A stretch of DNA of 13,355 nt from Chlamydiota bacterium (GTDB lineage: Bacteria > Chlamydiota > Chlamydiia > Chlamydiales > Rhabdochlamydiaceae): assembly GCA_023265495.1 (NCBI GenBank), contig JAHFTP010000028.1, positions 1 to 13,355 of the forward strand, read 5' to 3'. The number at the start of each line of letters is the position of its first letter. Position 1 is the first letter of the stretch. Shown piece by piece: positions 1 through 7,093 of this stretch. The position numbers were made by a program, and so were the translations under genes. The notes under the pieces were generated by a model, which was given only the letters and a program-made list of their open reading frames with translations, had not been told where the DNA came from and did not search any database.

Positions 1-388
1 GTCTGATGCGATAGGCTATGCCTCCGTTTGCTGCAACAGCCCCATTATTGAACATGTGCCCTCTGAGATCGAAAAGAAACGACTGTCCTTGCGCGACTTT
101 GAGCCCAAAGAACCCTTGCAGGGTGCTATAGCCCGTGTTGTACCCGATGCCCCCCGCTTGGCGACTGCGGGCAGAGATTTGTCCTTGGATAAAAGAGGAG
201 TCGTCGGAGGGCATTTGCACAGGGTCGGAGGGAGAGTCTTCTTCCAGCTCCTGTTCTTCGTCTGCATATACGATGGGATTGCTTTCGCTCCACTCTTCCC
301 ACTCTTCCGGATTCTCCTCAGGTAGAGATCCTGCAAGGACCGTTAGGGGAATTAAGGACAAAAACAGATAGAGGCGTGGGGAATACAT
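1..388 (-). CDS. Exported outer-membrane beta-barrel protein, N-terminal part (cut by window edge)
   Basis: The frame from the ATG at 388 stays open for 129 codons to the window edge; the C-terminus lies outside. AAGG about 6 bases upstream supports this start. Residues 1-19 form a signal peptide (hydrophobic LYLFLSLIPLTVLA, likely cut after A19). Residues 22-62 are a very acidic, Glu/Asp/Ser/Pro-rich linker. From about residue 79 the sequence changes to a Gly/aromatic pattern (GGIGYNTGYSTLQGFFG, then FLFDLRGHMFNNG and AANGGIAYR) that looks like first strands of an outer-membrane barrel. I associate the 'DLRGHxFNxGxxAANxG' pattern with inverse-autotransporter-like barrel proteins of environmental Chlamydiae, from memory. 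Export is well supported; the barrel class is inferred. It is divergent from mscS across 114 bases. Confidence 0.72.
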   Translation of the reverse strand, partial: MYSPRLYLFLSLIPLTVLAGSLPEENPEEWEEWSESNPIVYADEEQELEEDSPSDPVQMPSDDSSFIQGQISARSRQAGGIGYNTGYSTLQGFFGLKVAQGQSFLFDLRGHMFNNGAVAANGGIAYRIR

Positions 389-412
389 GCGTTACCTTAT
401 TCTCTTTTCTTT

Positions 413-440
413 AAAATAGAGATATTTCGTGTTTTTTAAA
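413..440 (-). promoter_or_regulatory. Weak candidate promoter for the beta-barrel gene
   Basis: On the minus strand a TATTTT box (413-418) lies 16 bases from a TTTAAA (435-440). The -10 is acceptable and the -35 poor. Position (about 18-base leader) suits the gene starting at 388, but the region is AT-rich and chance matches are likely. Confidence 0.25.
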
Positions 441-449
441 AGCAGACTA

Positions 450-478
450 TTGACTCACTGAGAAAAAGTAGATATTTT
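450..478 (+). promoter_or_regulatory. Sigma70-type promoter of mscS
   Basis: TTGACT at 450-455 and TATTTT at 473-478 are separated by exactly 17 bases. Transcription would start near 485, giving a leader of about 18 bases that contains the GGAG ribosome site at 491-494. Confidence 0.6.
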
Positions 479-502
479 AGAGGTAAATCAGGAGCTTGTG
501 TC

Positions 503-1573
503 ATGAATATGGATCCAAACAGCTGGAATATGCAAAATATCAACCCGTCTTCTTTATGGGTATTAGAGATTTTTATAGGGGTTGTAGGGGTGGTCCTTCT
601 AAATATAGGGCTCAAACTTCTACTAAAAGCGGCGCGCATGCAGGCCCCCTCTCATGTAGGAGAATGGAAACATCGCATAGAGCACATTTTTCTATTGCCT
701 CTGCAAATTATCTTGGTAGATGTAGCCTTCGTATTTGTTCTCTCTATCTTAGGACAGCGCTTTCAATTTGCTGCTTTTCTCTCCGTGATTAAACCGCTTA
801 GGGATGCCGTCGTTGTTTTGTGTCTTGCATGGATGGGGCTCAGATGGAAGAAGGAAGTATTGCATGATGCGCATAAGAAGGTAAGCCAGGCCCATGCTAC
901 TTTGCTTCCCATGCTCAGCAAGGTGGCTACCATTTTTATTTGTGTGCTTTCTCTTCTTTTGATTTTACAGATTTTTTCCTTGGATATTATGCCTTTGCTC
1001 GCCTTTGGAGGCATTGGAGCCGCAGCTATAGGTTTTGCTGCAAAGGATGTAATTAGCAACTTCTTTGGGGGGCTGATGCTCTCCATAACGAGACCTTTTG
1101 TTTTGGGGGATGACATCATCTATGCAGAAAAGGGAATAGAGGGGAAAGTAGAAGAGGTGGGCTGGTATCTCACTTGTGTGCGAGATAAAGATAAGCGTCC
1201 TGTCTATCTGCCTAATTCTCTTTTCTCCAGCGCCCTTGTGATCAACACGTCAAGGATGAGTCATCGCCGTATCGTGGAAACTTTGCAGTTCACCTATGGG
1301 GACTTTGACAAAGTGGATGCCATTGCTGCCGGCATTAGAGAGATGCTACTCAAGCATCCGCTTATTGATCATACGCAGTATGTAATGGTAAATATTGAGT
1401 CACTTAGCGACTACTTCATCGGTGTTAAGATGGAAGCGTATACGACGGTTACAAAATTAGATGAATACAATAGAGCTAGACATGTCGTGCTCTCTGCTGC
1501 CTACGAAATTATTTATAAACAAGGAGCAGAAACTGCAACACCCATGCTCGCAGTGCAGATGGCAAAGCAATAA
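503..1573 (+). CDS. MscS-family mechanosensitive ion channel
   Basis: A 356-residue inner-membrane channel, expected to open under membrane tension and release osmolytes on hypo-osmotic shock. Hydrophobic segments lie at about 18-42, 62-84, 92-114 and 142-166. They are followed by the pore-lining helix typical of MscS (Gly/Ala-rich GGIGAAAIGFAAKDVISNFF, 169-188), then RPFVLGD leading into the beta domain (about 200-255, with VEEVGWYLT and YLPNSLF), and a C-terminal alpha/beta domain to about 345. It is longer than the 286-residue E. coli MscS because of an extra membrane segment at the N-terminus. The ATG has GGAG 8 bases upstream. It stands alone on its strand, and its stop is 3 bases from the stop of the opposing pgsA-like gene. 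Family assignment is firm; the gating stimulus in an intracellular bacterium is not known from sequence. Confidence 0.93.
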   Translation: MNMDPNSWNMQNINPSSLWVLEIFIGVVGVVLLNIGLKLLLKAARMQAPSHVGEWKHRIEHIFLLPLQIILVDVAFVFVLSILGQRFQFAAFLSVIKPLRDAVVVLCLAWMGLRWKKEVLHDAHKKVSQAHATLLPMLSKVATIFICVLSLLLILQIFSLDIMPLLAFGGIGAAAIGFAAKDVISNFFGGLMLSITRPFVLGDDIIYAEKGIEGKVEEVGWYLTCVRDKDKRPVYLPNSLFSSALVINTSRMSHRRIVETLQFTYGDFDKVDAIAAGIREMLLKHPLIDHTQYVMVNIESLSDYFIGVKMEAYTTVTKLDEYNRARHVVLSAAYEIIYKQGAETATPMLAVQMAKQ

Positions 1574-1576
1574 TTT

Positions 1577-2071
1577 CTATGCGTTTTTAGTTTTCAAAAG
1601 TTCTAAGAAGGCCAGTATCCCAAGAATCATGAATACCAGATACACATAGCTGGGAAAATGGATATTTAAGCTTAAGGCAATGAGCACAACAAATTGCAGG
1701 GCAGTCGTCACCTTGCCCCAGCGGATCGCTTTGCATTCGTAATGACTCCAGCTGCCGGTCAACCCCAGATAAATGGCAAAAAGGCAGAGAAAAAAATCTC
1801 TGGAGATCATGGCACATGCCTGCCAGGGTTGCAACCGTCCCTCATACAAGAAGATAGACAGCGCAAAGAAGACAAAAAATTTGTCCATGACAGGGTCCAG
1901 TATGGCCCCGAACTGGGAAGTAGACTGCGATTTTCTTGCTATGTAGCCATCTATACTGTCGGTGAGCATAGCCAGTATAATGGCGGTAATTCTTGCTGTG
2001 GAATTTTCTAATAAAAAAAGTAGTGCCAGAGGTGCTCGTAAAAAGGATAAGCTATTGGATACACTTAGCAT
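1577..2071 (-). CDS. pgsA: CDP-alcohol phosphatidyltransferase (PgsA-like phosphatidylglycerophosphate synthase)
   Basis: A 164-residue membrane enzyme that transfers a phosphatidyl group from CDP-diacylglycerol to an alcohol, most likely glycerol-3-phosphate in phosphatidylglycerol synthesis. The family signature is complete: D38-x2-D41-G42-x2-A45-R46-x8-G55-x3-D59-x3-D63. Several hydrophobic helices surround it (about 10-22, 66-76, 92-104, 124-136, 142-158). The ATG at 2071 is preferred. A TTG at 2080 overlaps the stop of the upstream gene (TTGA) and would add three residues, but has no spaced ribosome site, whereas the ATG has a weak GAAAG 9 bases upstream. It is last in the NTT-DedA operon and probably translationally coupled. 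It is shorter than E. coli PgsA (about 182). The alcohol substrate is inferred; phosphatidylserine or inositol-phosphate synthases share the motif. Confidence 0.85.
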   Translation of the reverse strand: MLSVSNSLSFLRAPLALLFLLENSTARITAIILAMLTDSIDGYIARKSQSTSQFGAILDPVMDKFFVFFALSIFLYEGRLQPWQACAMISRDFFLCLFAIYLGLTGSWSHYECKAIRWGKVTTALQFVVLIALSLNIHFPSYVYLVFMILGILAFLELLKTKNA

Positions 2072-2076
2072 TGCTA

Positions 2077-2694
2077 TCAACTTTCAGAAGTTTTTTTCTT
2101 TTTCTTTAGCTTATACCAGATAGAAGTAATTACCGTCACACTGAAAGCTGTGAAAATGAGTAAATTAAAAGTTTTAACAGATGCCCACAGCGTCTGGTAA
2201 TTTTGGCCAATCAGAAAGAAGGTGGCAAAGGCTATGGTGACCCAAATGAAGCAGGCAACACCATCTCTGAGTAGAAATTTATGAAAAGGCATCTTGCTTA
2301 TTCCACAAGTCATGAAAAGGCCATTTCGTACGCCAAACGGGATGAATCTGCCAATAATAAATGTCCATATACCATAACGGGAGAAGAAAGAGGTGACCTT
2401 TTCCATTCGTTCCTCGCTTAGCATCTTGTTAAACAGTTTGAAGCGCATAAGCCGCGTACTGAGGGTTCTCCCTACCCAATAGGCTATGCAGGCTGATAGA
2501 TAGCAGCCGAAAAGAATGCTGCAATAGAGATGGGGTAGGTGGTCGGGAACAAACGAGCTTGCTAATAGGGCTGCTAGTATCACTACGAGATCAATGCTGA
2601 TAGGAACATTAAAGCCGGCGAGCAGAATGCCCCCAAAAATATACCAGTGAGCGTTATGTGCATGTTTTTGTAAATACTCTACTAGTGCATCCAT
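2077..2694 (-). CDS. DedA-family (VTT domain) integral membrane protein
   Basis: A 205-residue polytopic membrane protein of the DedA/SNARE-associated superfamily. Recent work on relatives points to lipid (undecaprenyl phosphate or phospholipid) translocation, but this protein's substrate is unknown. Hydrophobic stretches lie at about 18-46, 56-74, 108-130, 147-163 and 175-193. The family hallmark is clear: SRYGIWTFIIGRFIPFGVRN (105-124), a conserved Arg/Pro-bearing re-entrant segment. The C-terminus is a cytoplasmic run of lysines (195-201). An in-frame TAA shortly upstream makes ATG 2694 the only early start, although the ribosome site is weak. It sits 32 bases after the NTT gene, and its stop overlaps the possible TTG start of pgsA. 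Pairing with a phospholipid synthase fits a membrane-lipid role. Confidence 0.88.
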   Translation of the reverse strand: MDALVEYLQKHAHNAHWYIFGGILLAGFNVPISIDLVVILAALLASSFVPDHLPHLYCSILFGCYLSACIAYWVGRTLSTRLMRFKLFNKMLSEERMEKVTSFFSRYGIWTFIIGRFIPFGVRNGLFMTCGISKMPFHKFLLRDGVACFIWVTIAFATFFLIGQNYQTLWASVKTFNLLIFTAFSVTVITSIWYKLKKKKKTSES

Positions 2695-2726
2695 CAGCTG
2701 ATTTTCTTGTTAGGGTGTAAAATGGG

Positions 2727-4301
2727 TTAGTTTGCAGAGCTTGTCGCAGGGACAGGAGATCCTGTTACTGCTTGCTCTGTGTCAGGAACAGAAATGGTTT
2801 CGCGGTCTTCTACTAATTGGTTGAACTTGGTGCCAAGAGATCGTACAGCAAAAATCCAAGCCACTATCACTCCCATGAGGATGACCCCGACGTAAGGCGT
2901 GCTAAGAGCTACTGTTCCTGAGAAAAGTAAAAGTCCTTGGTGGATAACCGATCCCCCTGATTTTCCCAGTCTTGATCCTATTCCATCTATGGCAGCTTTG
3001 CCTTTGAGTTTGCACTCTTTGCTTAAGGGGATAAAGGCCAGCTCTTTCGTTGTGTCAAATAATGTGTACTTGGAGGCTCTCGCCAGGCAGTTCTGCATAC
3101 CTCCAAAAAACACACTCATCCCCAAGGAGGTCGTACCAAAAAAGGCGGCTATTTGACTGAGTCCTGTTTCTTTAAAGAGTAAGAAAGAAAAGAAGGCTAT
3201 TCCCGTAACAAGAAGGATAAGAGGAGAGATCATAGCGCTTGTCGTCCAGCTAAACTTCCTTATGACGCTGCCTGAGACAAAGATGCTCACTACAGTGGCC
3301 ACTATGCCGATGCTTGTCAGTATCTGTCCCATGTAAGCGTTAAATTCACTAGGATTGGGGTAGAGTTGTTTGACCTGATCCTTCCACACCACTTCAACGA
3401 GGTTAATGGCGATATTGTACATGACAACAATCACTGCTATGCAAATGAGATACTTGGATTTGGCTAGGTAGGAGAAGTTCTTTCTGAGACCCATTTTAAT
3501 TTCGCTTTGGTCGTGATGAGTCCTATAGGTTTCAGAGTTATAGCCATGGCCTGTGGCATGCATGTACTTAAAACATCCCATACATAGGATCCCTGCTAGA
3601 ATCACAATAATGTTTAGGAAGAAAATCGATTGTCCCCATGCATCAGTGCCAAAAGGGATATTGGGGTTAAAAACATGTTGAGATAGGCTCGTGGCTACTT
3701 GTCCCGCTGCTATGCCCGATACGTTGATGCCAATGCCTAGGAGTCCATAAAATCTTCGCGCATCTTTCACGGAGGTGACGTCATTGGCGAAGCCCCAGGC
3801 CAGGACCGTCATGATAATGGTGCTCCACATCTCAGACATCACATAGAAAGCGGTGAATGTCCAATTTCTAAAAATAGCTATAAACCCTTGAAATCCAATG
3901 GGGAGATAGCTTTGAGCCTTGTCTGCCAAGGTGTGAGGATGAAGGGAGTCTCTTAAAGGATATAAAACAAAAGTAAACAAAAGGAAGAAAGAGAGAAAAA
4001 TCATCATCATAGAGTAAAAAACTCTTTCTCTACTGAGCTTGTTGGATACGCGTGTAAAAATAAATGTAAAGAGTAGAGCCATGGGGATGATCACCCATAC
4101 CTTTATAAAGGGCAAGGCTTCTGCCCCCGATGCAGGCGCTGTAACAACGAGTGCATCCTTGGTTGCTCGAAGCACGCTGTAGTTAAAGCCTACAAAAAAG
4201 AAGATGAGTAACATGGGTATGAACTTTTTTAGTTCATAGCTGTGGATAGGCCACAGAAAGGCGCGGAGCTTCCCAAATGATTCTTTAGCTTGAGCTGACA
4301 T
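2727..4301 (-). CDS. NTT-family nucleotide transporter (ATP/ADP translocase-like)
   Basis: A 524-residue, about 12-helix inner-membrane carrier of the plastid/Rickettsia/Chlamydia NTT (Tlc) family, which imports host nucleotides. The N-terminus (FGKLRAFLWPIH, then NYSVLRATKDALVV and APASGAEALPFIK) resembles chlamydial Npt1. Charged residues that I match to the four functionally essential ones in plant NTT are present: K48 in TKD, E157 in SEMW, E303 in VEVVWK, and a lysine in the KLKGKAA motif (431-435). Length is typical. GAGAGGA lies 7 bases before the ATG. It is first in an operon with a DedA protein and pgsA, behind a good promoter. The family is certain. The substrate is not: environmental Chlamydiae carry several NTT paralogues (ATP/ADP exchangers, nucleotide/proton symporters, NAD importers), and A46 replaces the Asp I recall in Npt1 (LRDTKD). 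Confidence 0.93.
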   Translation of the reverse strand: MSAQAKESFGKLRAFLWPIHSYELKKFIPMLLIFFFVGFNYSVLRATKDALVVTAPASGAEALPFIKVWVIIPMALLFTFIFTRVSNKLSRERVFYSMMMIFLSFFLLFTFVLYPLRDSLHPHTLADKAQSYLPIGFQGFIAIFRNWTFTAFYVMSEMWSTIIMTVLAWGFANDVTSVKDARRFYGLLGIGINVSGIAAGQVATSLSQHVFNPNIPFGTDAWGQSIFFLNIIVILAGILCMGCFKYMHATGHGYNSETYRTHHDQSEIKMGLRKNFSYLAKSKYLICIAVIVVMYNIAINLVEVVWKDQVKQLYPNPSEFNAYMGQILTSIGIVATVVSIFVSGSVIRKFSWTTSAMISPLILLVTGIAFFSFLLFKETGLSQIAAFFGTTSLGMSVFFGGMQNCLARASKYTLFDTTKELAFIPLSKECKLKGKAAIDGIGSRLGKSGGSVIHQGLLLFSGTVALSTPYVGVILMGVIVAWIFAVRSLGTKFNQLVEDRETISVPDTEQAVTGSPVPATSSAN

Positions 4302-4393
4302 CAGTCGATCCTCTCATGCTAAAATATTGCATAGTACAAACAAAGCGACCAGCCTTCGACATTTTGCTCTCTTAGTAATAGAGAATTGCACTT

Positions 4394-4421
4394 ATTATAT
4401 GCATGGGCGGTTATTTGACAA
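4394..4421 (-). promoter_or_regulatory. Sigma70-type promoter of the NTT-dedA-pgsA operon
   Basis: On the minus strand TTGTCA (4416-4421) and a perfect TATAAT (4394-4399) are separated by 16 bases. The start would be near 4387, leaving a leader of about 86 bases before the NTT ATG. The first bases of that leader (4368-4384) can form a 5-bp stem, TCTCT/AGAGA. Confidence 0.65.
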
Positions 4422-4511
4422 CAACAACCTCGCCTTTCTTGTTAGGTAAAATAAAAAATTACTTTTCTAGTTCATTGGATTATAACAGGGAAGGCTAGAT
4501 GTGGGATTTGC

Positions 4512-5720
4512 CTAAAGATTTTTTTTTGTAGATAAGGCGTCTATGCCCGGAAGGTGTCCAAATTCTAGATATTCTAGAGATGCACCTCCTCCGGTGGATA
4601 TATGAGAAAATTCTTGAGAGAGGCCTAATTGATGAATAGCAGCAACAGAATCTCCTCCTCCCACAATTGTATTGCAGGGAAGTGTTGCAATCATTTTTGC
4701 TATGGCGCGGGTCCCTTTAGCAAACTTATCAAATTCAAAAACACCTAACGGGCCGTTCCAGAAGATTGTGCCGGCATTTTGCAGGGCTGCACTCCATAGG
4801 GCTATTGTTTTTGGACCGATGTCCACCCCTTGCCAGTGCCCGGGAATTGCTTCGTCCGCACTTTGGATGGTTGTTTCCGCATCACTGTGAAAGCGGCTGG
4901 CTATAACTATGTCAGTTGCCAGATGTAAGGGGATATGATTTGCTTGGCATAGGTCGATAAATTCACGGGCAGTAGTGAGGTAATCGATTTCACAGAGAGA
5001 ATCTCCGATGGATAGTCCTTTTGCTTTCATAAAGGTGTACGTCATAGCTCCCCCTATAAAGAAAGCGTCAACCTTAGAGACTAAGGATTTTAATACCCCA
5101 ATTTTTGAAGACACCTTAGCTCCACCTAGGATAGCAAAAAAAGGTCTTTTAGGGTTTTCTAGCAGTGAGCTTAAGAAGGAGATCTCTTTTTGCATGAGAA
5201 GGCCCTCTACTGCGCGATCTGGAAAATACTGCGCAATAACAGCAGTGGAGGAATGTTTTCTGTGGGCAGTGCCGAATGCGTCATTGACGTAGACGTCTCC
5301 GAGCGCGGCAAGGCTCTTTGCGAAGGAGGGATCTATCTTCGGATTTTCTTCTGCTTCATAGAAACGTAAATTTTCTAATAGGAGGATTTCTCCCGCTTTC
5401 AGGTTTTGGACTGCTGCTTCTACTTGAGGCCCTTTGCAATCTTCTACAAAAAGAACCTCTTTATTTAAGAGCGAGGAAAGCGCTTTTGCGCAAGGGGATA
5501 GAGAGAATGCGGGATTCTTTTTCCCTGCAGGTCTTCCTAAATGGCTCATCAAAACGACGGAGCCTCCATGGTCTATGATGTAGGAAATGGTAGGAATTGC
5601 TTCTTTAATACGAGTTGTGTCAGATGGAGATCCATCTTTATTTTGAGGAACATTAAAATCCACGCGAACAAGAGCTTTTTTCCCTTGGAAGTTTACGTCG
5701 GCTAAGGTCATTTTGTTCAT
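4512..5720 (-). CDS. pgk: Phosphoglycerate kinase
   Basis: A cytoplasmic glycolytic enzyme that converts 1,3-bisphosphoglycerate plus ADP to 3-phosphoglycerate plus ATP. At 402 residues it is full length. The substrate-binding N-domain shows RVDFNVP (19-25), SHLGRP (59-64) and ENLRFYEAEE (116-125), then NDAFGTAHR (146-154). The nucleotide-binding C-domain shows LGGAKVSSKI (198-207), WNGPLGVFE (321-329), GGGDS (354-358) and the hinge/loop STGGGA (375-380). The ATG at 5720 has only a modest ribosome site (GAG, 7 bases upstream); a second ATG three codons in is possible. It lies 12 bases after the exported glycosidase-like gene, so the two are probably co-transcribed. A run of nine A residues just before the stop is a slippage-prone spot but would only alter the last residues. 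Confidence 0.97.
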   Translation of the reverse strand: MNKMTLADVNFQGKKALVRVDFNVPQNKDGSPSDTTRIKEAIPTISYIIDHGGSVVLMSHLGRPAGKKNPAFSLSPCAKALSSLLNKEVLFVEDCKGPQVEAAVQNLKAGEILLLENLRFYEAEENPKIDPSFAKSLAALGDVYVNDAFGTAHRKHSSTAVIAQYFPDRAVEGLLMQKEISFLSSLLENPKRPFFAILGGAKVSSKIGVLKSLVSKVDAFFIGGAMTYTFMKAKGLSIGDSLCEIDYLTTAREFIDLCQANHIPLHLATDIVIASRFHSDAETTIQSADEAIPGHWQGVDIGPKTIALWSAALQNAGTIFWNGPLGVFEFDKFAKGTRAIAKMIATLPCNTIVGGGDSVAAIHQLGLSQEFSHISTGGGASLEYLEFGHLPGIDALSTKKNL

Positions 5721-5732
5721 AAAAACACTCTG

Positions 5733-6875
5733 TTATTTCCTCGTGCGTATGATAATCGAGTCGCTCACAGGTCTTTCCATAGAAGGGGTTGTCGATATAT
5801 TTCGCAGGACACCGTCATGCGGATCATCTCCTGAAGTAGCATTGACTACCTGTGATTGAATGAACATGGTCGAAGAGCCTCCGCCATCTAGATTTATAGC
5901 ATCTTTACATTGCAGCTCCAACATAAAGGTAGATAATTCTTCCATCGTCATTCCGACGCTGGTTGTGGGCTGCCTACCCTCTACTACGACAAATACCCAA
6001 TGAGCGTTTTCTAATATTCCAATGGCAGTTCTCGGATGGCGATGAAGCAGGAAGGAGGATCGCACATTTTCTGCAGATTGATCTGTTATGCACTGTCCTC
6101 GGGAAATCAACATAGCCGCTCCTCCTACGAGATAGTCGACGTCTTGCCAGGCCGGGGCTGCGCTCGGCTGTAAATAGGGAACCACGTCTACGGATAGGGA
6201 TAATTTGTCTTTAAGGGATAAAGGAGGGAGCTTATTGGGATAATTTTCTCCTATGGCCACTACCATCCCCTCAACAGGGATGGTATTGTTAACGGTTTTG
6301 AGAAAGTTTCTTACTTTATTGCGAGAGTCGGTAATGATTTCTTGTAGGGAGCCTTTTGCTAAGGTGGATGGGAAATAAGGTTGCTTGTAAACGATGGCTT
6401 TATCTTCAGAAAAAGGTTGGTTGAGGCTGGAAACAGGGAAGGTAAACAGAGGAGATCGTATCCATGTCTTCGTAGAAATTCTATCTAATAGCAGCTCATT
6501 CTTTTTGGCTGTCCAGCCAATAGCTGAGCGTATTTTTTCCGAGGTGGAGATCCACCTCCCTTGTACTTTAAGGGCTCCGGAGGCGGTGCCGGCATATTCT
6601 CCTTCTTCCCGAAAAAAGCCGCTATTGATCGCTGCAATAGCCCCATGTTGTTTGGCTATTTCTGATACGGTTTGCAATTGCATAGGGTAGCCTTTCGCTA
6701 AAACCAAGTCGATATATACTTTATGAGGATCTACTTCGAGAATGTGGATGATAAGCGGTCCTTCTTTTGCGATCCTCTTGTAAGAGATGCCATCAGCTAT
6801 TTCTTCTGAAGGTAAGTGAGGGGAAACAAAGAAAGAACATAGAAATAGAATAAAATAGAAGAGTTGCTTGGCCAT
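5733..6875 (-). CDS. Exported phosphodiester glycosidase-like (NAGPA domain) protein
   Basis: A 380-residue secreted or periplasmic protein of the NAGPA/phosphodiester glycosidase family, whose members hydrolyse GlcNAc-1-phosphodiesters or act on cell-wall polysaccharides. The ATG at 6875 is chosen over an earlier in-frame start at 6938 because AGGGAG lies 7 bases before it and residues 1-20 then form a clean signal peptide (MAKQ followed by FYFILFLCSFFVS). Family motifs are AAINSGFF (81-88), HPRTAIG (280-286), NLDGGGSSTM (328-337) and RPVSDSIII (368-376). A region at about 140-245 is less conserved and may be a lineage insert. It precedes pgk by 12 bases. The leader contains a repeat (6992-7025). 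Domain call is firm; substrate is unknown, with chlamydial peptidoglycan or a surface glycan the obvious candidates. Confidence 0.85.
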   Translation of the reverse strand: MAKQLFYFILFLCSFFVSPHLPSEEIADGISYKRIAKEGPLIIHILEVDPHKVYIDLVLAKGYPMQLQTVSEIAKQHGAIAAINSGFFREEGEYAGTASGALKVQGRWISTSEKIRSAIGWTAKKNELLLDRISTKTWIRSPLFTFPVSSLNQPFSEDKAIVYKQPYFPSTLAKGSLQEIITDSRNKVRNFLKTVNNTIPVEGMVVAIGENYPNKLPPLSLKDKLSLSVDVVPYLQPSAAPAWQDVDYLVGGAAMLISRGQCITDQSAENVRSSFLLHRHPRTAIGILENAHWVFVVVEGRQPTTSVGMTMEELSTFMLELQCKDAINLDGGGSSTMFIQSQVVNATSGDDPHDGVLRNISTTPSMERPVSDSIIIRTRK

Positions 6876-6882
6876 AAGTTTT

Positions 6883-6888
6883 CTCCCT
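6883..6888 (-). promoter_or_regulatory. Ribosome binding site fixing the glycosidase-like start
   Basis: AGGGAG on the minus strand ends 7 bases before the ATG at 6875. The longer frame starting at 6938 has no comparable site, so the 21 extra residues are probably not translated. Confidence 0.75.
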
Positions 6889-6991
6889 GACAGGAAAGTC
6901 CTGATCGTAGCGAAAAGCAAGATCTTGAGCAACTGCATAATTTGTTGAGAGCGTTTGTGAGTTTTTGGATCGGAGCTCTGAGTAAGCTAAC

Positions 6992-7025
6992 TACCAATTT
7001 GCTACCAAAATGTACAAATTTGGTA
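6992..7025. repeat. Imperfect inverted repeat with tandem copy, possible operator
   Basis: The arms are TACCAATTTG (6992-7001) and CAAATTTGGTA (7015-7025), complementary except for one extra base. Between them is a second half-copy, CTACCAAAATG (7002-7012), in direct orientation to the left arm. It sits 117 bases upstream of the glycosidase-like ATG and 68 bases downstream of the dnaQ stop. It could be a repressor site or a weak RNA hairpin; no T-tract follows, so it is not a standard terminator. Confidence 0.4.
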
Positions 7026-7093
7026 ATTGCGTCATGGTTTCTATAAATCAATAAGTTGTCTAAAATAAGAAGTAAAAAACAGCGTAGATTGGC

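Noticed and set aside
16..336. 106-residue minus-strand frame near the left edge
   Set aside because: It overlaps, in another frame, the gene starting at 388 that has a signal peptide and ribosome site; its own sequence has neither.
763..1119. 118-residue open frame on the minus strand opposite mscS
   Set aside because: It is antisense to the conserved pore helix of mscS and shows no domain or ribosome site.
1694..2011. 105-residue plus-strand open frame opposite pgsA
   Set aside because: It is antisense to the complete CDP-alcohol phosphatidyltransferase motif and has no promoter or family resemblance.
2072..2080. TTG start of the pgsA-like gene
   Set aside because: It would give a neat stop/start overlap but has no spaced ribosome site; the ATG at 2071 is preferred, though the TTG cannot be excluded.
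4415..4443. Perfect TTGACA on the plus strand upstream of pgk's end
   Set aside because: No -10 box follows at 16-18 bases and no plus-strand gene lies downstream; it overlaps the minus-strand -35 of NTT.
4479..4507. Second TATAAT-like box upstream of the NTT gene
   Set aside because: No recognisable -35 lies at 16-18 bases (ATCCCA), unlike the better-formed promoter at 4394-4421.
6876..6938. 21-residue extension of the exported glycosidase-like protein
   Set aside because: The ATG at 6875 has a strong AGGGAG and gives a clean signal peptide; the extension would bury it behind a second hydrophobic stretch.
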